Assembly: GCA_009599575.1 (NCBI GenBank)
Contig: VWND01000075.1
Location: 682,001-746,000, forward strand
Length of the DNA: 64,000 nt
DNA from: Blumeriella jaapii
Lineage: Eukaryota; Ascomycota; Leotiomycetes; Helotiales; Drepanopezizaceae
Direction: 5' to 3'
Within the stretch, counting starts at the first letter, position 1; every line of letters starts with the position of its first letter. The translations under genes were made by a program, and so were the position numbers. The notes beneath the pieces are model-generated. The model was given only the letters and a program-made list of their open reading frames with translations. It was not told the origin of the DNA and did no database searches. Below are positions 9,370-21,969 of the stretch, piece by piece.

Positions 9370-12026
9370 TTATTAACAATTCTTTTTCTACGCTAACGAC
9401 GGCGTAAACTATTTTTCCTTTCGAATTCTTCACGGGTTATATCAAAATGATCGACCGGTCGTAAAAAGGCTTATTTCCGCATTTTGCGAAAAATGGCTTT
9501 TGTTCAACGATCTTCCCTTTAGCAGAGCTTTTCAGCTTCTGCTATTATACTTTAACTTCCCTTTTTTTAATCAACGAAAAAGCAGCCTTTCCCAAAAGCT
9601 TTTTCTTCTGAAAAACAATTCTTCCCCCGAAAAAAAAAAAACAAAAGAAAAGGCAAAGCGCTAACCATTTCGCTTGCCACTTTTTTTTTGCAGCTTAGCG
9701 CTGAAAGCATTCAGTTGAAACTTTTGCAAAATCAATTGAAAAAAGCGCAAAAGCGTAAACGACAATTCTTAGAAATTATACGACTGCGACAGACCCTTTA
9801 ATCAAAGCGTTTAATAGAATTTATCGAACGTGTTTCTGCCAGTCGCGAATCTGCTGCTTTTTCCCTTTTTCGCAACGTTTTATTTCAATTAACAAACGCT
9901 GCAAACCAATTTCTACGCTTTTCGCGAACTTTTTTTAAATCTCCTTTTGACGGCCAAAACTTTAGCGCGCCTTTTAAACGCTATAATTCCCATTTATCTG
10001 CTAATTTTCGATTAGCTCGCATAAAGCGCGTTCCGAACTTTAAGTTTAAATTAAATAATAATAAAGATTACAAAGCACGCTATTGGAAAACTAAAGTTTT
10101 CGATAATCTCGAACTTTACCACGATTATTTCGCTAGCGATCGATTTCGCAAAAATTACATATTCGATCAGACCGAAAGCGTAGCAAAAAAATTTCTAATC
10201 TTACGTATTTTAAACCGTTCCGATTTTACATTTTCCGAAAAATTAATAAAAAAGGTCGCCGATTTCCTGGCCGATTTTTCCGACGTTTAAAAGGCCGAAA
10301 ACGAATTCAAAATGCTTATAATAAATACGCACGACGACTTTTAGCGTTTTTATCTGCGATTTTCTATTTTCGCAGCGAACGTTCAAATACGAACCGATAA
10401 ACAATTTCGGAACGCTTTCCGCGATAAAATACCAAAGCGTCTACGAGAAAAGCTGCATTTGAAATAAGCGCGTACAACGATTTTTAAGAATTGGCTCATC
10501 GCCGTCCGACAAAAAAAACAAAATCAATTGGCTAAGCGAATTTTATACGCGAATCGCTTTTTCAAATCTATTATCCATCAAAATGATAAGTTTTTAACCA
10601 AAGCGTATTACGAGTCAAATCGTACGTACGAAAATCGTTCAAATGCTTTACAGGCTTTTTAGCCCCCTGCTGCTTTTTCTTTTCTTCTACGCCAGAACGC
10701 CCCTTTTGGCGTTTTTCTTTTTCGATCGGACCAACGACAACGCTCGTTCTTTATTTTATATCAGAAAGTTCGAAGCCAATTTGCACGATCTTTTACGAGC
10801 CGATCTTCGATTTTATTCAAAAGCCTTTTCAGGCTAATAAATGTAAACGAGATCGAGCCGGCCGAAAATTCGCCCTTTAATAATAATAATAAAAACGAAA
10901 ACCCTTTTCTAAACGATTTTCAAAACGCATACGAGAAAATTAAAAGCTTTTCCGCCAATCGGAAAAACGCCTAAGCCTAAGCAAAGCCTTTTTTTTAGGC
11001 GTGTTACGCGATATACGTTATTTTAACGTTCGAAAGCTTTTTGATAGCGATTTATTAACAATTTCCGTTATATTTATCAAAAACGGCTTTTCGTATAAAA
11101 TAAAAGCGCTCGCCGATTCTAAAGCGAACGGTTATGCGTTAATCGATTCGGCGCTGATTAAATCCTTTTTTTTTTTTTTAAAACTTTTGATTTAATTTTT
11201 CCCGGCTTTTTTTTTTGTAAAAAAATATAATAAAACTCGCGGCCATTTAATTACACATTTTACGCTTTTCAATTTTATTATTAATAATCGAATACAATCG
11301 TTTACTTTTTTCTTAATTATTAATTTCGGAAATTATAATATAATTCTAAGAAAAGCTTGATTGGCCGAATATTAAATTTTATTAAACTGTAATAAACGCA
11401 AGCTTTATTAGCCGAAGTCTTACTCCCCTACAGCCTTTTACGCTCGTTATATTAAAATCTTTTATTTGCACTTCCGAAAGATTTAATCTCGCTATTAAAA
11501 CGACGTTGTAAAACGTGATAAAAACCTTGACCAATTATAACAGACTTACGACGCTGTGCGAAGCGCGAAAAGGTCGAATTTCATTCGCGGTATCAATTTC
11601 GATAGCGACGCTAATAAAATAATACAAAAAATCATATCATTATTTTTCCAGGCTGACGATCCTTTTTCTATTGTTTTTTATTTTTTCTTTTTTTTTTTCG
11701 TCAAAACAGCTTTCTCGTTTTACGAAAAACAGTTATATTAAAAACCGAAAAAAAGCTTTCGCCGCGATAGCCTTTCAGCTTAATATAATCGATAATTCAA
11801 ACAAGCCATCTCCTGAATCTTTCAAACTAATTCGAAAACGAATCCCTCAATTTACTGCTTATTTAATTTCCATTTGCCAAATTATTATACACGCTTTTAA
11901 ATTGATTTTCAGAAAAAAAGCAGTTAAAGTGTTTTCAACCTTTTTGTACGAAATCGACAGAATACTAAACGACCTTACGTACAACACTTTTTTCAAAACC
12001 CAATTTTACAGTTTTTTCGAACGTTT
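9370..12026 (+). pseudogene. Gypsy-B gag-protease region, decayed
   Basis: This AT-rich stretch lies between the Gypsy-B 5' LTR and the Gypsy-A insertion. Only short open stretches remain, the longest at 11671-12048 (plus). Its reading frame continues across the insertion into the Gypsy-B reverse transcriptase at 18458, which places it just upstream of the polymerase. No zinc knuckle or protease motif could be identified with confidence. Confidence 0.5.
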
Positions 12027-12031
12027 TAAAA
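12027..12031. repeat. Target site duplication TAAAA (left)
   Basis: Five bases identical to 18453-18457, on the other side of Gypsy-A. A 5-bp duplication is typical of Ty3/gypsy integration. Confidence 0.9.
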
Positions 12032-12293
12032 TGTCACAGCTAGCTTGAGGGTGATCAAAAGGGTGATGTGGACCAAAAGGTACGCATGTAAATTGAAAGA
12101 AAGACACCGAGCTAGAATGCTCGGGGTCGCGAACTTTATGTACAATGGGTTGCGCTTGTGGGTCACGTGACTTAGCGCGAGGCCTAGTGGCCGAGGTGGT
12201 CCGTGCCCAAATCTTATTCCAATACCACCGGCAATTATACCATTGGCAACCATACTACTAGCAATTATTACTAGCCAGGGGAGGATCGTAACA
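12032..12293 (-). repeat. 3' LTR of Gypsy-A
   Basis: The LTR begins TGTCACAGC and ends GTAACA on the plus strand (262 bp). It preserves TG...CA termini, unlike the RIP-altered copies. GTCACGTGAC is at about 12162-12171. Confidence 0.9.
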
Positions 12294-12699
12294 CTACCCC
12301 CCCTTTCCGAAGAACTGCGTCCGCGCAGTTGCGGTTATGGGTCTATCGTTCTTCAACTCAGTGTAATCTTTTCTGTTTTCGTTGTAAGCTTGCAACTATG
12401 CGAGAAGCGTTCGTGGAGAGCTTTTGGCGGTAGGGTGCGATCGGTGGAATATTTAAAAAATATAAGGGGCCGTTATAGCGTCAGAACAAAGGTATTATTC
12501 GAGATTTTCATCAGCGCTTTTTTAATTAACCTGGTATTATAATATACTTTTGTGCAACTTCGAATCTATTATTTTTTCGATTTTTTATTTCGTTTGTTCA
12601 GAAAGTAATTAAATAAGGGCTGGTTCGGGGCGGCGTTGGCCAGGTAAAAGGTTGCTGATATGTTTTCGAAGCGAATATAAATGGAAGATTGGATGGATT

Positions 12700-13620
12700 G
12701 ATTAGTTTGCGAAAAGGTTAAGCTTCCAACTTTTTTCTATTTTGTCGACGATTTTGATTGGGCCGTACCATTTGTTTAAAAACTTTCGGAAAGGTCGGTC
12801 GAGCTTTTAATTTTTGGTATACCAATACTTCGTCGCTTATATTCTAATTTATTGGTCGTTTATGCAGATTGGCGAAGCGTTTTATTTTGGTTTGTTATTA
12901 CGCAATAAATAATTGCGCGTATTTTATAACCTTTTTAGCTCGGAAGGCCAAATGCAAAGCTTCGTCGCGGTTGAGTTTTTCGGTAGCCGAGCGAAAGGGA
13001 CGGGGATTGTTTATATCCTAGGATATGCGAGTTTCGTATTTATTTAAGATTTGGAAAAAAGAAACGTTGCCGAAAGATTCGTGCGGCAAGGTCAATTATG
13101 TAATATTTATCAAAAATAAAAGGCGTTTTTAATTGTTTTGGTAGTAAAAGCAAAAGGGGCGAAGGCGTTGCTTAATATATTAGTTTATTATTTCGGTCTG
13201 CTTATCGACGTTAGAATTGTACGCAATAGTCAACTTAACTTTGGTTTTTAATATGCGGCAGAGTTTTTGCTAAAAAACCGAAACAAACTGAGCTTTTCGG
13301 TTCGAAACAATTGAATCCGGCATGCCGAAATGGCGTATTTAATGGATTAAAAACAAAGCTGCCAGCCTTTTCGCTGTGATAGTCTTGTGGCAGGAGATTA
13401 ATAAAGGTTTTTTAGACAGGCGATCTATTATTACGAAAGCGAAGTCGTGATTATTTTCGTTTAATAGGAGTTTCGTAAAATTTATCGTTAAATATTAATA
13501 GGGTTTGCTAGGTATGGGCAAAGGTTTCAAAAAGCCCGGGGTTTTGTCGCGCCTAGCTTTTATTCGTATGCAACGATAATTCGAAACGTATTGCTGTATA
13601 TTTGCTTTTATAGCTTTTTA
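12700..13620 (-). pseudogene. Gypsy-A integrase
   Basis: Read on the minus strand with stops, the stretch left of 13620 shows the family's CRRIKARRDK-type zinc-finger tail. It then shows the integrase core: DRLSK, an H(x)GxPDSIVS segment and the QRLRPF stretch. This order is standard for Ty3/gypsy integrases. Several in-frame stops are TAG or TAA in place of Trp or Gln codons, as RIP produces. The open frame at 13618-14115 (minus) covers the preceding RNase H to integrase linker. Confidence 0.7.
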
Positions 13621-14769
13621 ATAGTATTTGCGACCGACCAAAAGCTTTATTTTTCTTATTTCAACGTATGCTACGCAAAGCTGTTCGTAAATATATCGGA
13701 TCAGGGAGGTTCGCAGTTCGGAAGATTTTAAAAACACTATTAATTTGCTTTGGAAAAACAATTTGTTTTGTCGCAGTTGGTAATCAAGGCTGTAATTGCG
13801 GGTTTGCGTTCGTTGCGCTTCGAAAAAGAAAGAGTTTTTATTGGCTTGCAGCAAGTCGTTTACGACTGTATAACTATGCATATCGTACGCGATTACGAAA
13901 ATTAGGTCTGCGGGTTTTTTTGTAAGCATTTTATTCTTTTCGTTTTCGCTGTTTTTTTCGAAAGAAGTGCTGTCGTTGTCGCGCTTATCGGACGCTATTT
14001 TTATAAGCGCTAGCGTAGTTATGCTTTTAGCAGCCATTTCTTTTAAAATCTGGGAATCTAATTTATCGTTTGGGAGTATTTGCTGCTTTCGAGCTGTTCG
14101 CTGTCGCGCTTTCAATAGGGAAATATCTTGGTTTTTGCGAAAAAAAGTATCAGCGAGCGTATTAGTAATTTCCGACCGGTATATAATTGTAAAATGGAAA
14201 TCGGCGAAAAACTCGGCTTATCGGGCTTATCGGGCCGAAAGGTTTTTGATTATTATAAAGTATTTTAAAGCGCGGTAATCGGTATATATATATACGTTTT
14301 TTTAAGCGTTTAACAGCTCCGGCTTGTAATTTTTGAAAGAGCGAAAGATGGCGAAAAGCTTTTTGTCGTAGATCGAATAATTAAGCTCGGCGTCGATTAT
14401 AGTCTTGGAAAAAAAACCGACCGGATGATAAAAATCATTTTTTTGCAATTACGACAATACGCCAGCTATTACTTTATTAAAAAAGTCGGTTTTTAGGCGC
14501 GTTTGCTTATAAAAGTCGTAATGGCACAGGATAGAAGCATTTAGCAGGGTTTTGCGCAATGCTTCTTATGCGTCTTTCTGCTTTTTCTCGAATACGAAAA
14601 AAACGTTTTTGCCTGTAAAAGCAGTCAGAGGGCGGCAAATGCGGCTGTAGCCGGCTATAAAACGTTTGTAAAAATTACAGAAGCCCAGGAAGCTCTGCAC
14701 GCCTCGTATATTCGCTGCATATTGCTAATTTTTAATAATAGCGATTTTTTCCGGGTTTACTTTAATACT

Positions 14770-15407
14770 TTAAATGCTGATAACGAAATCTAAAAACTTG
14801 GTTTTCGTAATATTAAATTCGCATTTTTTAATATCAGCTTTCAGGCCGTGTTTTTTCAAAATCGATAAGATTTTTTTGACGTAAATCTTATATTTTAAAT
14901 TATTCGCGGAATAAATAAAAATATCGTTAAAATACGCCGAGCAGAAATTATTCAAATACTTTATAAAAATATTATTAATAAAGCGTTGAAATATAGCGGG
15001 CCTATTGGTAAGACCGAACGAAAGGATTTTATATTTATATATGCCGTATCGGATGCGGAAACTGGTTAGTTTTCAGATTTTTCGAATATCCGGACTCGAT
15101 TAAATGCTTATTAAATATTAATTTTCGTAAACATTTTAGTTTTAATAATTCGCGCCAGCATTTCGTCGATTAAAAGCAAGGGGTAAAAATCTTTTTTCGT
15201 AAAATCGTTGAGCTTGCGGTAATCGATACATAAGCGTATAAAGCCGTTTGACTTTTTAGTAAATAAAATCGGAGCGGCGAAAAGGGTATTAAAAGGTTTA
15301 ATAAAACTTTTGTGCAAATTGTCGAAAATATAGCTTTTGATTTTTATAAGCTGTTTATTCGTAAAGCGTTTGAGTGGTTTTATAAAAAGCGTATTTTCCG
15401 TGGCCAA
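14770..15407 (-). pseudogene. Gypsy-A reverse transcriptase
   Basis: Two open stretches, 15407-15111 and 14955-14770 on the minus strand, carry the fingers and palm of a Ty3/gypsy reverse transcriptase. The segment AAPILFTKKSNG, then LCIDYRKLN, is diagnostic. The catalytic YxDD box is degraded (FNDI in the second stretch). A gap with stops separates the two pieces. The same region of the second copy lies at about 2990-3630. Confidence 0.75.
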
Positions 15408-16621
15408 ATGTATTTTATAATTTATACCGAAGCGGCGAAAAGCGAGTTTATCGCTTTTTTGCTTGTAGAACAGTTTTTCGAACTCCGAGTATTAAGCTGG
15501 AAAAAGCTTTTTTATAAAAACCACGTTGTCGTTATATTTGGTTTGCAAAGCGTCGGAAACGGAAATGCTTTTTATTGCCGCGAACTATATGATTTTTGCA
15601 AACTCGGCGATTTTCGCACGGCGGAAACGTTTTCTGTTTATATTATATATAAAGGTAATAAACGTGTAATCGCTGAATAATAGTAACCTTTTTTTTTTCG
15701 CGGCCCGTATTCGCTTTTCGTAGCGTGTTTGTAAAGCGCTGAATGTAAAGGCGGAAATACAGCTGATATTGCAATTGGAAATAAAAAGGATAATTAACAC
15801 GGTTGAAAAAACCGGCTTGGTCGGTTCAGGGCTGCCAATAAAAAACTTTTCTATTTTGTTTAAATTGCTTTTGAAATCTCGCATAAACGTGGAAGGTTTA
15901 CCAGCTCCAAAACCTAAATAAGCCTTTTTGATCGTTGTAAAAATGCTGGCAAAGATATATAAAGCTTTTATTACGCTGTTTCGTCTGTTTGCATTTTTTT
16001 AATACATGCGACTAAGCACTTTGGGCTCTGTTCGCTAATTAAAATCGACGAATAACTGCTCGTTGAAATAAAAAATAATAAGCATATCGAGTGGCCATTT
16101 TATTTTGTTTTTTTTTTGGCTATACGCTTGCTTTAAATCGTAGTGCTATAGAAATTTGCGACCAATAAAAACGTCGGTAAAGCCCAGGTTTGTAACCAAA
16201 AAAGGAAAATTTATACGACGTCGGTCAATCGTAAAAAAAAGAAAAATAGCAGAAGAAATAAACTTCCTCGGCTCGCTATTATAGCCGGTGGGTATAATAA
16301 GCTTATACAGCCGAATAAAATTTATTCCGAAACGTTAAAAAAGTTAATACGCTAAAAAAGTTTTAATCGCATCGAAAATGTTAGCTCCGCTATCGATATA
16401 TGCAAATGTTTTGATATATAATCTATTGCGTATTAATTTTATGAAAACTAAAAACTGTCGCCCTTTTATTAAAAAGCGTTGGTCAAACTTTAAATTCTTT
16501 TACAAATCGAATCTTTTGCTATAATAAAAGTTTTTGCTACGGCTTAAAAGTTTTTTAACAGATCGTTTTGCTTTTCGTCGATAGCTATTTCGGCGATTTT
16601 GCGACTAAGCTTGGCGTCGAA

Positions 16622-16663
16622 GCAAACGTTTGCGAAATGGCCGGATTTGCCGCAGTTATAACA
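16622..16663 (-). pseudogene. Gypsy-A gag zinc knuckle (CCHC)
   Basis: Fourteen codons read CYNCGKSGHFANVC on the minus strand, a perfect CX2CX4HX4C nucleic-acid binding knuckle of retroelement nucleocapsid. It lies between gag and the reverse transcriptase as expected. Confidence 0.85.
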
Positions 16664-17385
16664 AACGCCAAAAAAACGCGCAGCCAAGCGGAAAAAACCG
16701 GAGGTGGCAGAAGTGGCAGCTATACGCTCGTAAGAATTTTTATTAAAAAAGAGAAAAGCCGTGCGAGCAGAAGGGATTAAAAAAGTAAAACGTTATAAAG
16801 CTCTGAGGATACCGGGGAGTACGCCTAGAATCCTGATTAGCAAAAGCTATAGCAAAGGAAAAATGGCTTATACGACGGACAGAAGCCATTTCTTCAGCTC
16901 GGATATTGCGTAACTTTCTATTCGCAACGGCCAAAAACTCGTTTTTTTAAAGCAATATAATTATTATTTATTTTATACTTTTTTATTCGAAGGTCGTGTT
17001 TAAAAATAGGGATAATCTTTTCGCATATATCTTTAAACCAACGGTTTTTAGCAACTTTGCTAGTAATTGCGTAACGGATAAACAAAAAACGAAAGTTATT
17101 ATAGGTCTGACCGTTGTTTATATAAAGCTTGTTGTATTACAATTTGGCAAACTGAACGCGGTTATAATTAAAAAAGCGCTGATTAAAAATGCGAAAGACG
17201 TTTCGGGCCGATTGGGCTTGGTTATAGAACTCGGGGTTTAAATGCTTTAAAATAATAATCTTTGCTTTTCCAATAATACATTTAAAATATGCTTTGGCTT
17301 GGTTTATGCCTTATATAAAGTTTTCTGAATATTTTTTAATAAACAGTTTTATATTTATTTTCCATGCGTTATATTTAATCTTTTT

Positions 17386-17673
17386 TTAATGGTCGCTGAA
17401 AGCGTGGCGAAGATATTTGATTTTGAATGGTTCGACTCGGGAGATAGCTGGGTCGAGGACGGGGAGGTAGTATTCGGGAATTAATTGAAGGTCCGCCGTA
17501 AAAGCGCGCGAAGCTCGGAATGGAGGAAGGGAAGCGTCGCGGGCGATATTAGCGGGAGGGGCTGAAGGGCGAGCGGCGGCAATGGCTTGAGCGATTATTT
17601 GGGCGATCTGAAGCTGCTGGGCCGCAGTGAATCCTTCAGCGTTGGCAGATATGCTGGGCAGTCGTAGGGGCAT
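17386..17673 (-). pseudogene. Gypsy-A gag fragment
   Basis: A 95-codon open stretch is rich in Ala, Gln, Ile and Pro, with higher GC than its surroundings. It sits about 520 bp inside the 5' LTR, where gag should start. The equivalent regions of the other two copies (about 1-620 and 5630-5900) are closed by stops. I place it as gag by position; the sequence itself has no diagnostic motif. Confidence 0.5.
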
Positions 17674-18190
17674 TCGTCGGTTTGAGGGTATTAGGATGTC
17701 AGCGTCGTATAATTCGATTTTAGGTTCGATCGTAGGGCGAAAGGACTTAGCAGATAAGTCGGCTGTAAATAATTATAATTCGGTAAAGAAGTCGTGGAAT
17801 AAAGACTCGCTGCCAGAATCGTCGAAAAAGCCTGGAACGAATAAAAATTGGGAAGCGCCAAAGGCGGAAGCAGAAGGTAGAAGTGCTGATTCGAAGCCGA
17901 ATCGTACGGGTTGCGTTCGTTTTCGGGTGCCGCGTCGATTTATAAAAAGAATATAAAATGTTGTAGTGTTAAGGAGGGGCGATTCGAATTGCAGAGGCAG
18001 ATCGAATTAATGGGAAAAAAAAACTCTAGCTTTTTTTGAAAACAAAATCAGTAGAAGGGAGTTCTGATTAAAGCACCGATAAATAAACGTCGGTACGGGC
18101 GGCCTGAAAGGAATTCGAATTGCAAAGGCAGATCGAATTTTTAACCGTGGATACAAAGCTTTTCAGCGAAAATTGTTTGGTTTTTTTTTA

Positions 18191-18452
18191 TATCACAGCT
18201 AGCTTAAGAATAATTAAAAGGATAATATGAACCAAAAGGTACGTATGTAAATTGAAAAAAAAACACCGAGCTAGAATGCTCGGGATCGCGAACTTTATGT
18301 ACAGTGGGTTGCGCTTGTGGGTCACGTGACTTAGCGCGAGGCCTAGTGGCCGAGGTGGTCCGTGCCCAAACCTTATTCCAACACCACCGGCAATCATACC
18401 ACTGGCAACCATACCACTAGCAACCACCACTAGCCAGGGGAGGATCGTAACA
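18191..18452 (-). repeat. 5' LTR of Gypsy-A
   Basis: This 262-bp LTR starts TATCACAGC (one RIP change from its partner) and ends GTAACA. It is followed by the TAAAA duplication at 18453-18457. Confidence 0.9.
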
Positions 18453-18579
18453 TAAAACCAACGAAATATCGATTTCGACTTTTTTAATCAGCTTAGCGAA
18501 GCTAATTTCGAATAAATCTTTCTTCGAATCTCTTTTTCCGGAATACAAAAACCTCGAACACGTGTTTTAAAGCCGCTAA

Positions 18580-19300
18580 TAACGAGCTAGCCTTTTACCG
18601 GCCCTACGACCACAAAATCGAACTTATTATAAATAAAAAAAAATTAAAATACACTTTTTTATACAAAATGTCGATTCCGAAGCTCGAAATTATTAAAACC
18701 TATTTGCAAAATAATCTTAACAAAAGCTTTATCGAATTTTCCATCGCTTTTTTCGCTGCTTTAATGTTTTTCGCCAAAAAACCCGACGGTTTACTACGTT
18801 TTTGTATCGATTATCGAGCTTTTAATAACGTTATTCGTAAAAATCGCTATTTTTTTCCTTTTATCGATAAAACCCTTGCTCGTTTTTCGAAAACGCGAAT
18901 TTTTACGAAGTTCGATATTCGTCAAGCTTTTTATAAAATTCGAATAAATCCCGCTAATAAAAAACTAACGACGTTTCGTACGCGTTACGACGCTTATAAA
19001 TGCAAAATACTACCTTTTGGCTTTATTAATAAACCCGTAATTTACTAACGTTATATAAACGACGTTTTTTTCGATTATTTAAACGATTTTTGTATTGCAT
19101 ATTTAAATAATATTTTTATTTATTCGTCCGACCTTTTGAAACACGCCATATACGTTCGCAAAATGCTTCAAAAGCTCGCTGACGCTGAATTACAAGCCGA
19201 TATTCGAAAATTTAAATTCAACGTTATTCGGACCCGTTATTTAGGCTTTATTATTTCGATTAAAAGTCTAAAAGTAAACTCAAAGAAAATCTCCGTGGTC
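18580..19300 (+). pseudogene. Gypsy-B reverse transcriptase
   Basis: The plus strand reads FYRPYDHKIEL at about 18592, then the open stretch 18668-19048 with FCIDYRAFN and FTKFDIRQAF. A single stop separates this from the YLNNIFIY (degraded YxDD) segment at about 19100. Order and motifs are those of Ty3/gypsy polymerase. The reading frame begins upstream of Gypsy-A, confirming that the insertion split this gene. Confidence 0.8.
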
Positions 19301-21009
19301 GCTTATTAAAAGCCTTCTATTATTATAAAAGATGTATAAAACTTTTTTGGTTTTTGTAACTTTTACCGACGTTTTATTCGAAACTACGATATAATTGCAA
19401 AGCTTTTAATTTATTTAATTAAAACTAACGTTTTTTTCAATTTCATTTTTAAATATCAGGAAAGTTTCGACCTTTTTACACTAGCTTTTACTATTGCATC
19501 AGTTTTACAATATTATAAGCAAAACCTTTTCTGCATATTAAAAACTAACGCTTCCGACGGCGTAATAGCTTTTGTGCTTTTTTAATTTTATAGCGACGAT
19601 TGGCTTCCAGTCGCTTATTTTAGCAAAACTATAGTTTTCGCAAAGCTAAATTACGTCGTATACGACAAAAAGATGCTCGCAATCGTAAAATCTCTAGGCA
19701 ATTTTCGTATTAAACTAATTGGCTTAGTTTATTAAATTAAAATAATTATTAATCACAAAGCTTTAAAATACTTTATAACGTTTAAACTTTTAAACGTTCG
19801 ATAAATACGCTAGGCCGAGCTTCTCGCCGATTACAACTTTTTTATTACGTACAAACCAAATAAACACAATTTTTTGGCTGACGTATTAATACGTCGTACG
19901 AGCGAATTCGATCGCCAAAACTTTTTTAAACGCATTTAGCGCCTGCAAACCCTTTTCCGAGCCGATTAGATCGATCACCGCCTTTTGACTGAAAACTTCG
20001 ATTTTCTACGGCCTTCGAAACAGCTGTTTTTATCGTTGAAATAGCTGATTTTTTATTCGCATTCCGTATCGTTGACTAGCTTTTCCACGCTAATCGCACA
20101 GTTGGCAGCCTAATAGCCTTCCGAAAAAAAGCTATACGAAACGCTACGAAAAAAAACGATAACAATAACATTCCGTTTTCGTATATATTTAAACGCGATC
20201 TGCTGTTATATCACGATCGCTTAATAATACCAAACGTCGATTATTTCCGTTTGGCTTTTGTACGAAAAATACACGACCAAATTTTCACCGCTTATTTTAG
20301 CGCTCGTAAGATTACGCAATTGCTTTCGAACCAATATTATTAGCGAAGTATAACAATTTTTGTAAAACAATACTATCGCAACTGCCACGCTTATCGAAAG
20401 AGTTTTGTTTTAAAAAATAAGCGCTCCGGCCTTTTTTAGCCTTTTTCTGTTTTAACCATTTTTAGAAATATATTACAATAAACTTTTGCAGCTTTAACAA
20501 AAACAAACACGGTTACGATAACGTATTCGTAATAATAAATCGCTTTTCCAAGCAAACTATTTCGATTTTTTGCTATAAAAATATCGACGCTCGAAGCTTC
20601 GCCAAATTGTATATATTTTACGTATACAAGTATTTTAGCTTTTTAAAAAGTATTATTAGCGATCGTAGCCTTTAGTATTAGTCTACCTTTTGGTCTGATT
20701 TAAATAAAATACTCGGTACGCAATTAAAACTTTCGACAGCCGCTTATTCCGAAACCGATAATCAGACCGAAATTTACAATTAATATTTGCAAAAACGCTT
20801 TCGATCTTTCGTAAATTTCTATTAAAACGATTAAAGCGAATTTTTTTTAATAATAGATTTCGCTCAAATAGTCTTTTTTCACGAAAGTTTAAATGATTTT
20901 TCACTTTTTGAAATTGTATACGATTATATTTCTTATATTAATTAAAACTAAAAGCTCGATACTTTTTTTTTTTTCAATCTTTTATATAAGCTAAACGCAA
21001 ACGAAGCTC

Positions 21010-21429
21010 GTGCGTACGCTCGCCGCTATTACGACGCTTGGAATCTCGCCAAATCGCACTTTTAACAAGCTTACGACAATAAAAAAAAATACGAATAAAT
21101 CTCGCCGCGCGATCGATTTTAACGTTAACGATTACGTATGGCTCGATATGCGTCTATTTCCGACCTTCCGGCCCTTCCGCAAGCTCGACAATTTTACAAA
21201 CGGCCCTTTTAAGATTGTAGCCAAAATTTTCGATAACGCTTTTAAGCTAAACCTTTTTAATATTATAAACGTACACCCAGTTTTTCACGCTAATCGATTG
21301 CGTAAAGCAGCTAACGACGCGCTTTCAAATCAGATTAATCCAGCTTCTAAACTTATTAATATAACTAATAAGCTTAAATACGAAATCGAAAAATTAATCG
21401 CTTATCGAATGCAACGGAAGACCTTTTAG
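21010..21429 (+). pseudogene. Gypsy-B integrase C-terminal domain
   Basis: The 139-codon open stretch ends with the typical gypsy integrase tail: a DYVWLD segment, then KLDNFTNGPFKIV, then NVHPVFHANRLRKA (compare the family pattern of a GPF segment followed by HPVFHVSLL). It lies about 240 bp before the 3' LTR, as expected. The integrase core upstream (about 20100-21000) is closed by many stops. Confidence 0.75.
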
Positions 21430-21672
21430 TACAAAGCTTTTTGAATAGGCTTAAATAAAAATCTCACGTGGTACCCCGCGTTTAATTTTATATATGCTCT
21501 CCTAAAGGTGCGCGACTTTTATTTGACGTATAAAAAGCTCTCCGGTCCTTTTGCAAAACTTGTAAATTGGCTGAAAGCGTATTCCGAAGGTTTGAATTCG
21601 TACGATTACTTGGATAGCGACGTATTAATAAATAAAAGCTCGAAGGCGCGCTTTTTTCGGACGAGGGGATAA

Positions 21673-21969
21673 TATAACGATTTATTTTATTGCCACCTTT
21701 TATATTATTCCAGCAATTACGTATAGCTGCAAACTCCCTAGCAACTACGTATAGCTGTAAGCTTTCTGGTTTTCTAATGGGTCTCCCTATCAATTGTAAA
21801 AATTATTTATATATATAAAACTCTCTTTTCTTAGCAACTTCTGCCTTTTGCAGTTGTTAATTCTAAATGAATATTTTTGTTACAAAACCAAAGGCTCGTT
21901 TCTCATACCATGTGAACACGGCGACCAGTTGACTGATCTCCCAGCCCTTCGACTGATTAGATCGTCACA
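21673..21969 (+). repeat. 3' LTR of Gypsy-B
   Basis: This 297-bp LTR has the same length as the 5' LTR. It starts TATAACGA and ends TCGTCACA. It is preceded by the purine tract GACGAGGGG and followed by ATGGT, one transition from the GTGGT before the 5' LTR. Confidence 0.85.

Larger units (their letters stand above)
12032..18452 (-). mobile_element. Ty3/gypsy element Gypsy-A, full length, 6421 bp
   Basis: Identical-length 262-bp LTRs (12032-12293 and 18191-18452) flanked by perfect TAAAA duplications define a complete element, coded on the minus strand. The polypurine tract is the complement of the C-rich run at 12294-12308. From right to left come gag (17386-17673 still open), a CCHC knuckle (16622-16663), reverse transcriptase (14770-15407), RNase H (about 13900-14700) and integrase (about 12700-13620). 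The sequence beside the 5' LTR does not show an obvious TGG-type tRNA primer site. It is the least mutated copy of the family here, but stops in pol make it non-autonomous now. Confidence 0.9.
9073..21969 (+). mobile_element. Ty3/gypsy element Gypsy-B, interrupted by Gypsy-A
   Basis: Two 297-bp LTRs (9073-9369 and 21673-21969) with RIP-altered TGTGACGA...TCGTCACA ends bound an element on the plus strand. Its length without the insert is about 6.47 kb. The likely target duplication is GTGGT (9068-9072) and ATGGT (21970-21974), one G-to-A apart. A GAGGGG tract precedes the right LTR. Gag and protease lie in 9370-12031, then reverse transcriptase, RNase H and integrase in 18458-21430. All frames carry stops. 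It was inserted into the integrase region of the copia-order element. Confidence 0.85.
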